This document shows positions 24,369-33,921 of a stretch of DNA of 64,000 bases, piece after piece (the stretch's first letter is position 1; every line of letters begins with the position of its first letter). Made by a program: the position numbers and the translations under genes. Under the pieces are notes generated by a model. That model made no database searches, had not been told where the DNA came from, and was given only the letters and a program-made list of their open reading frames with translations. The DNA comes from Colletotrichum lupini (taxonomy: Eukaryota > Ascomycota > Sordariomycetes > Glomerellales > Glomerellaceae). The stretch spans positions 1,054,001 to 1,118,000 of the forward strand of contig NC_064682.1 in the NCBI RefSeq assembly GCF_023278565.1, in the 5' to 3' direction.

Positions 24369-27300
24369 ATGGCGCACGCAGCCTACGCCTCGGTGCGCAG
24401 GTCCTCGACGTCGTCCATGGGCTCAGACTTCAGCGACGCAGATGCTGCAGCAGGCGGTATGGGAATAGGAACGAGAACGAAAACAAGAGCACAGGACCGA
24501 GACTACACAAAAGACCTGGCCTCGTCGTCTTCGCAGCCGTCCGTATCCGCCACGGCAACGCCCAGTCCCGCCAACTTTCTGTCTCTTGCCGACAAGAGCT
24601 TCACGCCTCTGTCCATGGACAGCGACCTGTTTCCCGATCGCGATTTCGACTTGAGCTTTGGCGGTAGCAGCAGTAGCGCGGCAGGAGAACGCAAGACGAC
24701 GAGCAGCCCAAGATTCCGCGACCAGCAGAGGTCGACGTCACCACCGCCAGCGACAGCGATGGCAGCGCATACACAGGAGACTAGGACGAGGTCGAGGTCG
24801 AGAGAAGCATATTCAGGATTAAGCTTACAAGAAGAGACACTACTATCCCATGCGGCGACCGGAACGACTTTGGCAACGACAGGAATGGTGGCAGCGGCAG
24901 ACGCAGACGAAGAGAGAAATGTCTCGGTCGCACGCGACACGACGGAAATAGAGTCTCGGCCGCGGCGGTCAGGGTCGCACTCGAGAAAAAGTCAAAAGGA
25001 GGAAGGTGACGGTCACAGCACAGAGGCAGAGTCAAGGAATGTTGGAGACCGAAACGAAGAATGCGACAAGTACGAAGATGACGAGGTGCCGCCATTCGCA
25101 ATTTCGTCTAGGAGCCCGCGCCAGCGCCGTGCCGGGTCGACGCCGCTGTCGCTAGATCCGCTGCAGGTGAACAGGGGGAGGGGACGGGGCAGGGCGCATG
25201 AAGACGAAGAGATGGAAATGGAGCTGGAGGACAGGTGCACTACCGCTGCCGCTGCCGCTGCTGCTGCGTCTACCACTGCTACGGGTACCACTACAGCGAC
25301 CATTACAGGGGCCACCACCAACACCAACGACCCAAAAGGGAACAGCGATAACGATACGGGCACCGATAAGAAAATCTTACCTAAGGTCGGCAACGATAAG
25401 AATACGGGATCCGATAAGGACACGGCTGCCGGTAGCGTCAGGGATGGCGCCAGCACGTCCCTCCAGCTACAGGGCCCCCAGCCAGCGCCCGCGGCAGCGC
25501 CAACAGCAGCCATCCAGGAGAAGCAGCCGATGCCCACGGGCAGAGTCATGGCCTCTGCGTCTGCGTCTGCCCCCTTGGCCCTTCGTACGAAAAATATCAA
25601 TACTACCACCGCAGACAACCTGAATACGAGCGACCAAAATACGAGATCCTTTGCTGCTGCAACTGGTACCATCACGAGCCCGGCAACCTCGACTTCTACC
25701 ACCACCTCCAATTCTTTCGCCGCCTGTTCACCCTCCTCGACTGTTCTCTCCGCCCCTGCTGCCCTCGCTCGTCACATCTCCACCTCGTCCCTTCGATCCA
25801 ACAGCAGCCTCATCTCTCAGATCCAGGACAGTTTGCAGCAACAGCAACATCACCACGCCTCTTCGGCATCCACGCTCGTTCGTCCCGTCGCCCAACCAAT
25901 CGTTCGTACAACATCCGACTCGGGCACCTTTACACTCAAACACCCCGTTCCCGACCTCAACTGCCGCTCCGGCGCCTACACCACAAACGTCGCTGCTCTC
26001 GAGAAGTCGGCCGAACGCCTGTCTATGACCAGCTCCATCGAGGACGCCATCCGCGACTTGCATGGAGAGTTGAAGCGTTCCGATTCCCGTCGTTCCTCCA
26101 TACTTGCCGCCAATCTCGCCGCATCAAACTCTCCCATCGACGAATCTTCGGCCCAACCCGGTCCCCTTCGCGTTCTCCCTCCCGTCGCCTCCATCGTCGA
26201 ACTTAACAACAACGCCCGCCTCGGCGGCTACTCTCCCAGCGGCTACGTCATGTCTCCTAATCACTCTTTGACCGGCCGCCTGCGTTCCGGCTCCAACAAC
26301 TCCCGCGGCCGCCCCGAAATCGATGTCGATGCTATCATGTCGCGACACGGTTCTGGAAAGGGGTCTACCAGGAGTGCCCGCTCCGGAAAGCCTTCCCTTG
26401 CTGAAATTGCCGAGTCGGAACCCGTTGCCCTGACTGGACGTGTTCTCGACGAGGCCGATCACGCCCCAATCCCTGTGACAGCCGACGACGACGCGACCAT
26501 TCGCCGTCCCAATACCAACGAAGAGAACCGCGGCAGTGTCTTCAACTTGCTTGGCGAGATGGACCAGCAGTCTGGAGGCCTGGGCTTGGACTTTGGCGGA
26601 GACAGCGGCAGGCGAGACTCTGACGATAGGCCGCCCACGCCGAGATCAACCTCGACATTTGACCACACCAATGCCTTTGGAGACTTTGACGGCGTGCATT
26701 GCCAGCCGGAAGACCTCGAGCGGAGCGAGTACGACTCGCGTGAGCAGAGCGAGTACGGCGACGCGCCCATGCCCGTGCCAGACATCCCAGAGCCTCAATA
26801 CGAAGCACCTCCGCCGCGTATGCCACGAAACAACAGGGATACCATGCGGCCACAATCCTACTTTGACGAGCTCACCGGCCAAGAAATGCTCTACTACCCC
26901 GCTCGAGTGCCCGCTATGCTCAACTTGCCGCCCAAGCTGTCCAGGAAGCCCAAGACTGAGGTCCGGAACGCGAGGCACTCCAAGGTGCTTCAGGCCATGG
27001 GCCATCCTGGTTTCGGCCAGGCGAAGTATCTACCTCAGGACCCCGAAGCGTCCCAGGTCCGCGAGTCCAAGATGTGGTTGCCCGATCCGCTTGCCGGCCA
27101 CGGTATGTCATCTTTTGGAGACGACATCGGGGGACAGCACTCGGGTGACGCATCGCTCAAAGAACCTGCCGCGGTCGATTCCCATGTGCCATCCGAGCAG
27201 GGCGACCCGTTGCTATCAAGTGACGGTGCTGCTGCTGTTGGCGATGCTGAAGGACCAGAACACATGCCAGAGGATCCCCCGCCAACGCAACGCCGCAAGT

Positions 27301-29237
27301 CCAAAATGCCAAGGGCTTCCAACCTGCCGCCACAACTCCGAGCGAGCGCCTTTTTCGATTTGCCGTCCACAACACCGCAGATCGAGGTCAAGGGAGGCTC
27401 CGCGATGGCGACGCTCGACAGCATTCTTGATGCCTCTGCCAATGCCCCCGTCAGTGCCTTCACCGACCACGCTTTCGCAGGAAAGTTGGGTAATGAGACG
27501 TACGGCCCCGATAAGAAAAAGAACCGCAAGTCTACCGCCACCGTCTTGCTTCCCGAAGAGCATGTTCGGGCCGCCTCGCAGAAGAAGAAGGGCGGACTCA
27601 TGCCATTCAGCAAGAAATCCGACAATGGATCCAGGAAGAATTCCATGGCCGGCAGCAGAGAAGAGAACCAAGCTCTTTCTGATCACGTCGACGGCGAGGA
27701 TAGGGAAAAGGCTGAGGGCGAGGGTTCAGATGAGGAAGAGGAAGAAGAGGAAGTCGATGAGTTTGCAGGAGTTCTCGATGGGCCCCCCACCACTCTCCTC
27801 GCTGAGCTGCAGTTGCGCAAGTACCACGCGAAAATGCGCACTCAGAACCCGAACCGTAACGTTGGGCAGAACGGCATGCATGCTACCCTCATCGAGCTGG
27901 ACGCGGTTGCCGAGACGCAGAAGAGGCACCGTGAGAAGAAGAAGATTGCCCTTGCTTGGGAAGTCGATGGTGCCAAGGAGGAGGACCATAGTTCCGACGA
28001 AGACGAGGTTCCGCTTGGCGTTTTGTACGCTGGCAACCCGCACGTGGCTGAGAAGAATCGACCTATGGGTCTGATGGAGCGTCGTGACCTGGAAGAGAAC
28101 GAGCCTCTCAGTGCCCGTCGCGCCCGTCTCCACGGCCAAGAGCCCCCGAGGATATTGGCTAAGCAGAGGAGCAACTTTACTCTCAACGCCGGTCTGAGCC
28201 AGATGCGCCTCAACCAGATGCCTTCCGCCGAGCACTTAAGGCCCGAGGAGGAGTCGGAGGACGAAGCTACTGCTGGAGAGACTCTCGGTGAGCGTATGCG
28301 ACGCCTCAGAGCCAAGGACGAAGCCGAACACAACAACCTACCCAACGCCCGCCCCGTCAGTCGCGCATTCTCTGCGGAGATCCTAGCCCAGTTTGGCGAT
28401 AACGATGATAAGAAACCTGGAGACAAGGGCAAGGAGAAGGAGGCCCAGCCAGAGGGAGAGGAGACACTTGGCCAACGTAGGAAGAGACTGCAGGCCGAGC
28501 GCGAGGCGCGTGAGCAGGAAATGATGCTCAGTGGTGGGCCTGTCCAGGCTGAGGCCGAGGCGCCTACGCTTCGCAAGAAGCACAGTCTCGCTGACGTCCT
28601 CAACTCCCACCCGATTGCCTACAACCCAGCTCTGGACGAGCAGCGCCGCCTCGAGCAGGAGAGGCGCAAGGTTCGGGAACAAGAGGCCAAGATGGCTGCG
28701 GTTCGCGCCCAGATGCCGCAGACCCTGACCGGACCGAACAATCAGCGGAGTGGCGGCTACAAGAATGGCGCTTTCAACGACGCCAACGGAGGTACCGGCG
28801 GTGGGCTAGGTGCTCGAGGTCTCATTGCGCAGCCTGGACTCCCGCCTGTCAATGCCACCTTGGGCGTCAATATGGGACCTGGCGGATGGAATCGCTCCAG
28901 CATGGCCTTGAGCAACTACGGAGGGCCATTCCAGCAGCCCATGCAGCAGCAGCATCAAGTGTACGGAAATCCAGGAATGGCTCAGATGAGCCAGCCGAAT
29001 CTGGGCGGATACGGAGGCTACACTGCTGGTGGTATGGGAGGCATGAACAACATGGGGGCCATGAACGGCATGAACCCCTACGGCGGAGGCATGGGTGTGC
29101 CGATGCAGATGCAACCCATGGGTATGCAGCAAGGTATGGCGCCGATGCCGATGCAGCAGATGCAGATGCCTATGCAGCCCGGCCACAATGGGCAGATGCA
29201 GTCCATCGAGCGCTGGAGGCAGAGTGTCATGTACTAG
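24369..29237 (+). CDS. Large low-complexity conserved fungal protein (1622 aa), function unknown
   Basis: One uninterrupted frame of 1622 codons. The N-terminal half is serine/threonine/alanine-rich with a poly-Ala/Thr tract (about residues 290-320). Blocks that look constrained include a stretch around DLNCRSGAYTTNVAAL, VLPPVASIVELNNNARLGGY, PEIDVDAIMSRHGSGKGS, YYPARVPAMLNLPPKLS and RASNLPPQLRASAFFDLP. A run of glutamates (DEEEEEEEVDEF, about 1120-1131) precedes charged, probably coiled-coil segments (RLEQERRKVREQEAKM, about 1426-1441). The last 100 residues are rich in M, Q, G, N and Y, resembling a prion-like domain, and end IERWRQSVMY. No enzymatic motif, signal peptide or membrane segment was seen. 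The composition suggests a scaffold or RNA-associated protein, but this is inference. Confidence 0.85.
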   Translation: MAHAAYASVRRSSTSSMGSDFSDADAAAGGMGIGTRTKTRAQDRDYTKDLASSSSQPSVSATATPSPANFLSLADKSFTPLSMDSDLFPDRDFDLSFGGSSSSAAGERKTTSSPRFRDQQRSTSPPPATAMAAHTQETRTRSRSREAYSGLSLQEETLLSHAATGTTLATTGMVAAADADEERNVSVARDTTEIESRPRRSGSHSRKSQKEEGDGHSTEAESRNVGDRNEECDKYEDDEVPPFAISSRSPRQRRAGSTPLSLDPLQVNRGRGRGRAHEDEEMEMELEDRCTTAAAAAAAASTTATGTTTATITGATTNTNDPKGNSDNDTGTDKKILPKVGNDKNTGSDKDTAAGSVRDGASTSLQLQGPQPAPAAAPTAAIQEKQPMPTGRVMASASASAPLALRTKNINTTTADNLNTSDQNTRSFAAATGTITSPATSTSTTTSNSFAACSPSSTVLSAPAALARHISTSSLRSNSSLISQIQDSLQQQQHHHASSASTLVRPVAQPIVRTTSDSGTFTLKHPVPDLNCRSGAYTTNVAALEKSAERLSMTSSIEDAIRDLHGELKRSDSRRSSILAANLAASNSPIDESSAQPGPLRVLPPVASIVELNNNARLGGYSPSGYVMSPNHSLTGRLRSGSNNSRGRPEIDVDAIMSRHGSGKGSTRSARSGKPSLAEIAESEPVALTGRVLDEADHAPIPVTADDDATIRRPNTNEENRGSVFNLLGEMDQQSGGLGLDFGGDSGRRDSDDRPPTPRSTSTFDHTNAFGDFDGVHCQPEDLERSEYDSREQSEYGDAPMPVPDIPEPQYEAPPPRMPRNNRDTMRPQSYFDELTGQEMLYYPARVPAMLNLPPKLSRKPKTEVRNARHSKVLQAMGHPGFGQAKYLPQDPEASQVRESKMWLPDPLAGHGMSSFGDDIGGQHSGDASLKEPAAVDSHVPSEQGDPLLSSDGAAAVGDAEGPEHMPEDPPPTQRRKSKMPRASNLPPQLRASAFFDLPSTTPQIEVKGGSAMATLDSILDASANAPVSAFTDHAFAGKLGNETYGPDKKKNRKSTATVLLPEEHVRAASQKKKGGLMPFSKKSDNGSRKNSMAGSREENQALSDHVDGEDREKAEGEGSDEEEEEEEVDEFAGVLDGPPTTLLAELQLRKYHAKMRTQNPNRNVGQNGMHATLIELDAVAETQKRHREKKKIALAWEVDGAKEEDHSSDEDEVPLGVLYAGNPHVAEKNRPMGLMERRDLEENEPLSARRARLHGQEPPRILAKQRSNFTLNAGLSQMRLNQMPSAEHLRPEEESEDEATAGETLGERMRRLRAKDEAEHNNLPNARPVSRAFSAEILAQFGDNDDKKPGDKGKEKEAQPEGEETLGQRRKRLQAEREAREQEMMLSGGPVQAEAEAPTLRKKHSLADVLNSHPIAYNPALDEQRRLEQERRKVREQEAKMAAVRAQMPQTLTGPNNQRSGGYKNGAFNDANGGTGGGLGARGLIAQPGLPPVNATLGVNMGPGGWNRSSMALSNYGGPFQQPMQQQHQVYGNPGMAQMSQPNLGGYGGYTAGGMGGMNNMGAMNGMNPYGGGMGVPMQMQPMGMQQGMAPMPMQQMQMPMQPGHNGQMQSIERWRQSVMY

Positions 29238-30269
29238 ACGAAGGCCAGCCCGGATCTACAATACCTCGACCGACCAACTACCTACCTACACACTAATCTC
29301 TGGGCGGACGCACAGTCTGCAGGAGCTGTATATAAACAATCACACACAACTATGGCATTGCGAGGGGAGTTGGATTGATTTTTCTTTTGTTTGAATAACC
29401 TTTAGGTGGTTTTGCGAAGCACAGAGCGATGCGAAGCATTAGGATACAATAGGGGGGTTTGGGGGATATGGGTTTCCTCGGGTTTACCTATACCAGGTGC
29501 GAGGGGATTATCACATTACATACAACGTATACATACCAATTCTAATAATCACAACTGTGAACTTCGTCTGCTTTTCGTGTGGTCCAGCATTGTTGAGAAA
29601 GTGAGCAGACAGCCTGAAGATAAAGGTTGTAGGATGGATGACTGCACGAGGTAGGTGCTTCCTGTCGAGTCTCTCGAGGGAATTCCGGTCCAAGTATGGA
29701 GGTATGAAGGCGTGTCACTAGGAGATCTCTTTGCTAATCTGCTCTGATGTGTTTGTGAACTCGCTGTGAAATGGTAGGTGTCTGTGTTCCTTCGGGAAAC
29801 AAGGCTTCGTTAGGACTAAAGACAAAAAGCCTTTGGGCCAGGTTCAGTTGACTATATGTTTGCATAGGCTTGATGCCGCTGCCGGTCAGGTCTGCTACCC
29901 ACTACTGCCTCCCTTACCATCACTGCCACCAAGGTGGTTTATAATGCAGAGATCAAATTGTTCGTCTGGAGCCTAAGTGCTCTCATCGTTAAGTGTGACC
30001 CATCGCGCTTGGTGGGGCCGGTGGCCGGAGCCCGTTGTCCATCTCCCGGCCGGACCCACAACGTCACACCTCATACAAGATCGGCTTCAGTCGTCTGTAT
30101 GCCTGATATGAGGTCTGACCTCCCAAGAACCTCAGTCGTCATGCAAATAGGAATCCCATTCCCAAGAAGCTGTTATCCGGCCATCAGATTTAGGCCTGAA
30201 CCTCCCAGCTTTCGACCGGAACAGTCGACACCAAACCAGGAAAATCGAAGCCGATCGTTCCTATAACCC
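29238..30269. other. Intergenic region, convergent 3' flanks
   Basis: The 3' flank of the 1622-aa gene on the left and of the DUF6594 gene (minus strand) on the right. Short open frames only, with no recognisable motif. The first 120 bases after the stop are probably 3' UTR. Confidence 0.5.
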
Positions 30270-31263
30270 TCAATCCTGCGCGACAAAAGCCACCAGCACC
30301 GCCGCGCAGGCCGCCGTCGCCAGGATGATGTCCGTCCTCCGCCCGTCCGTCATGACGGCTAAGCTGGCCGCGAAGACGCTGGTGAAGACGGCGATCATGC
30401 AGAGGCGCAGGACCTCGTTGTGGATGAGGTAGAGGGTGACGATGGCGGCTTGGATTACGAGGGAGGCGGCGAGGACGGTGATTATTGTGACGAGGCGGGT
30501 GACGTGGCGGGCGGAGTAGTATTTTACTTCTGTGGTTTCCTTGTGTCGTTTTCCCTGGTTCAGACTATCAAGAGCTATTCAACGAGGCTGTGATAGAGAA
30601 GGACTGACGTACCGCTAGGTATCTCCCGGCTAGATCTTCGAGGTTTCGGGTGAGGAAATCTGCGCCTGATGATGGGGCGAGGGCGATGAAGTCATCTCGC
30701 TTGCTTGGTAGATCGTGGCCGTGGCCGAGGAAGGGTTGTTCGGAGTCGAACCAGCCTTGGAAGACACGAAAGACTCGGTCGTTGGGGGCTGTAAACTTCA
30801 TGATTTGGCTTCGCAGAACCAAAGCTTCATCTGTATCCCGTCACAACAATTGCCCTTGTTTTCAACCTTCGAGGCACGTACGGTATTCTTTTATGGTTTC
30901 TTGTAGTCGATTCACAAGATCCATCTTCTTGGCCTCTCTTGAACCCTTTTCCTGGGCTCTTATTACAAATACTTCCCAGCACTTGGTAGTGAGAAGGCTA
31001 GCCTCGTCGACACTCGCAGCGTCATCCTCGTCGGACTTTTGTAGTTCGGCCTCGATCTCGAGCATTCTTGACTGTAGGTGAAGAAGGTTACGAGCGCTCA
31101 AAGCTTGGAAGCTTCTGAATACGGATAGCTCAGGATCAGATGCAATGAATTCCGAGAAAGCTGCATGGCTTGACACATCGGGCGGTACGATAGTCATTTG
31201 TGAGGCGGGGGTTATCTCCTGCTCAGTCGAACAACCAGCGTTACTTGCACTGGTGGCAGCCAT
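30270..31263 (-). CDS. DUF6594-type membrane protein
   Basis: Three exons on the minus strand: 31263-30882, 30830-30613 and 30554-30270. They join with introns of 51 and 58 bp (donors GTACGTG and GTACGTC, acceptors ATACAG and AACCAG) into a 294-aa frame. The N-terminal part reads FSEFIASDPELSVFRSF then LSARNLLHLQSRMLEIEAEL, the signature of the fungal DUF6594 family. Then come EYHEALVLRSQIMKF, WFDSEQPFLG and FLTRNLEDLAGRYLA. The last exon starts with KYYSARHVTRLV and continues with hydrophobic stretches forming about three membrane helices, ending AFVAQD. The protein is predicted to be anchored in a membrane by the C-terminus; its function is not known. It is divergent from the gene starting at 31726, with 462 bp between the start codons. 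Confidence 0.85.
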
Positions 31264-31725
31264 ACTTTTGAAGAACCTAGGGGAATATATCGAGAACGTG
31301 CAAGAGGCCAGAAGATGCCAGAAGGGGAAGTCGAAAACGTATTTTGGCTAGAACGTACTTAGTTCAAGCATCTTTGCCATGCGCGCGCCGAGGATTGTCT
31401 TACTTCAGTCATCACTATGCAAATCAAAGCGGACTGTGGACTTGTGCAACAATGCCACCTAGCTGTCTGGCGAGGGGAGCTCGTGGTTGGATGCCCGGTT
31501 TCAAAGCGTCAACATGCCTAGGCAATGAACTGGCCAACCACATCCACTCCGGACAGGACTTGTCAGTGGCGCAGCCATGATTCGAAAGACATCCTCGAAA
31601 ACACCATTGCCTGATCTTCTCTTTCCTTCAGTAGAGAGCTTCTTACTTTCCTCCCAACCTTCGACATCACACACACTGCCTAAGGCGACCCTCTCTACGA
31701 GCACCTACCTTCAGAAACTTGCAAG
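31264..31725. other. Bidirectional promoter region
   Basis: 462 bp between the start codons of two divergent genes. No repeat or coding motif was seen. Confidence 0.5.
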
Positions 31726-33262
31726 ATGGTCTCATGTGATTTCAACCTTGAGGGCCTGGGGGCGTGGGTTGCTACAGGTGTCCCAATCGAGACTATGTCG
31801 CAGGGAGACGTATTGGGATTGTTGACAATGCAGCTGTATGAACTTGCTCTCCGAGACAATATCAAATCCCGCTTCCATTGGAATCTCCTACATAACCACA
31901 CGACCCAAGATTCGCAATGCAGATTTTGCAGCTTTAGTAGGCCGGGGAGGCAAAAAGGTAAGGATGAATCGCAATCCGCTCTTCACTTTGCGTCAAACAA
32001 CATTGCTCATACAAATCTCATCCCCTTCTTCAGCGACCAACCTCAACGAAGGCATCATTACAGCACGAGGATTAGTAGACGGGTACCATGTCAACGCACT
32101 TCCCGATACTGGCGCTGGCTGTAACTTGGTGTCTTCCTCGCTCGCCAAACGACTCGGTCTCGAAGCGCCGTGCGATTTGCCAGAGAAAAATACCGGCCTC
32201 TGCATGGCCAACGGCAAGACCATCATGAGTGCGGGAGCTATTAATGCCTCGTGGGCATTTGCGGAAGACCCAGAGCGTACCTGGCACCTCACATTTCAGG
32301 TCATCGATGGTTTTGCTCTAGACCTCGTCCTAGGAAGCGAATTCCTCAAATCGTCAGGCACAATGAACCAACACCGGGCTCGTCTTAGCATAATCCCTCG
32401 ACCTCAGTGGGCTACATCGATTCTCTTCACAAGCAGTATTGGATCTATAAAAGAGCGGCTGCGAGGGACAATCAATGGTATCGAGGTCCAGGCACTTGCG
32501 GACTCAGGATCAGAGTCAAGTCTCGTTTCGCTCAACTTTGCGCGCTGTCGTAGAGATTGGCATGCAGATATTGATTGGAGTGACCAGCGTCTTTTGCGTT
32601 TCCCTGACGGCAAGTTTGAAATGACAATGGGCTCGGTATCAGCAACCTGGGCGTACGAGAGCCACTCTTTGGGCTCGGCATCAGCAACTTGGGCGAACGA
32701 GAGCAGTATCCTATTTCACATTCTTGAGAGTTGTGTTCATGATGTCATCTTAGGTCAAGCTGCGCTCGAAGCGATTGAAGCTTTCACTGAGCATGCTTCT
32801 TCGTTTATCGAGGTCGATGAAAACCCAGCGCCGATGGAGTTCAACTTGGTCATATGGGTGCCTGCCAAGCGACCGAAGTTCGACCAAGCCACGGATACAG
32901 GCGCCACGCCTTCGCAGAACCAGCAGACCTCAAACGAGCATCAAGAGCTTCCGCTCGAAAGCCAGACTTCGGGAAATCACACGGGACTGGGTATTTCTCT
33001 GTTCAGCCCAGGCTCCATGTGGGCTGAGTTAAAGAAGAAGGGGAAAGCAAACAAAGAATTGAACATAGAACGTTGGCTACGATGGCCTAAAAGAGACGCT
33101 ACAATTGCAAAGGAAGAACACAGAAAAAACACAGAAAAACAAACCGGCGACCCGCCTCAGGGTCATAGGGGTTCTGAATTATCAAATTTCATGGCAAGAG
33201 AGATGGAGTTCGAGGCCAGAACCAACCAAGATTCGCGTAAATCAAGGTTCTTGTTTCGCTGA
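31726..33262 (+). CDS. Protein with two retropepsin-like domains in tandem
   Basis: The best model has two exons, 31726-31957 and 32034-33262, with a 76-bp intron (GTAAGG...TTCAG), giving 486 aa. The frame arithmetic closes exactly (77 codons plus 1 base, then 2 bases plus 409 codons). The first exon encodes MVSCDFNLEGLGAWVATGVPI and MSQGDVLGLLTMQLYELAL, a start seen in other fungal proteins of this sort. The second exon holds two repeats of a retropepsin-like fold: VNALPDTGAGCNLVSSS...DLVLGSEFL and VQALADSGSESSLVSLN...DVILGQAAL, each with a D(T/S)G active-site loop and a later hydrophobic-hydrophobic-G motif. A short internal duplication (GSVSATWAYES / GSASATWANES) lies in the second repeat. 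The C-terminal 130 residues are polar. No signal peptide. Proteolytic activity is inferred only. An alternative unspliced frame from 31838 would lack the conserved N-terminus. Confidence 0.75.
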
Positions 33263-33921
33263 CTCGACCGTCGATGCCTGACAACGCTCCGCCAGAACCG
33301 TTATCTTCGTGTATTTCAAAAGTCTCTGTACAAGCGCTAGGAGGAGGAGTATCGCTGGCTGTGACTTGGCTTGTAAATCGACAGCTTCTTGAGGTAAAGA
33401 GTAGTTGTGATGAGAGTCGACGTCATGAGGACAGAGGCATCGACCTTGCGGCTTGGGAAGATGGTTGGATCGGCGGCCCTGTAGTTAAAAGATCAATATC
33501 AGCCCTACGGAGCAAGACTGGATTATGATGCGCCCGTGCATGAAACATGCCATGGATGTTTCTGGCGCTGGACAAGTGTCCCGATCTTTTTTTGGAGGCA
33601 GCCCGAGTTCAGGGGGAGAATGCGCATGTGCAGTACAGTCATCGTTCCTGTCAGCACTGTGACGTCTATTGGTAGATGGCCGTTTAAAACCGTGCCAATG
33701 CAGTCAGCAAACGGTACAGAATCCTTGAGCTGTACGGGGGACCTCTCCATCTTTTTTTTATCGGAACGCGTATCGCAACGGTTAGCTCGCGTGCTGCCGG
33801 ACCGACGTCGTCAGCCCCCAAAACCAAACATTTACAGGTTATCTGCCCTCCTCCCGCTGCCTCCGACATAAGCGGTAGTCAATTCTTCGTTTTCATCGCC
33901 ACAGATCGCCATACCTCGGGA
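33263..33921. other. Intergenic region with promoter of the ARMH3-like gene
   Basis: No coding feature supported. Small frames on both strands have no recognisable motifs. The 60 bases before the ATG at 33922 include an A/C- and T-rich leader. Confidence 0.5.
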
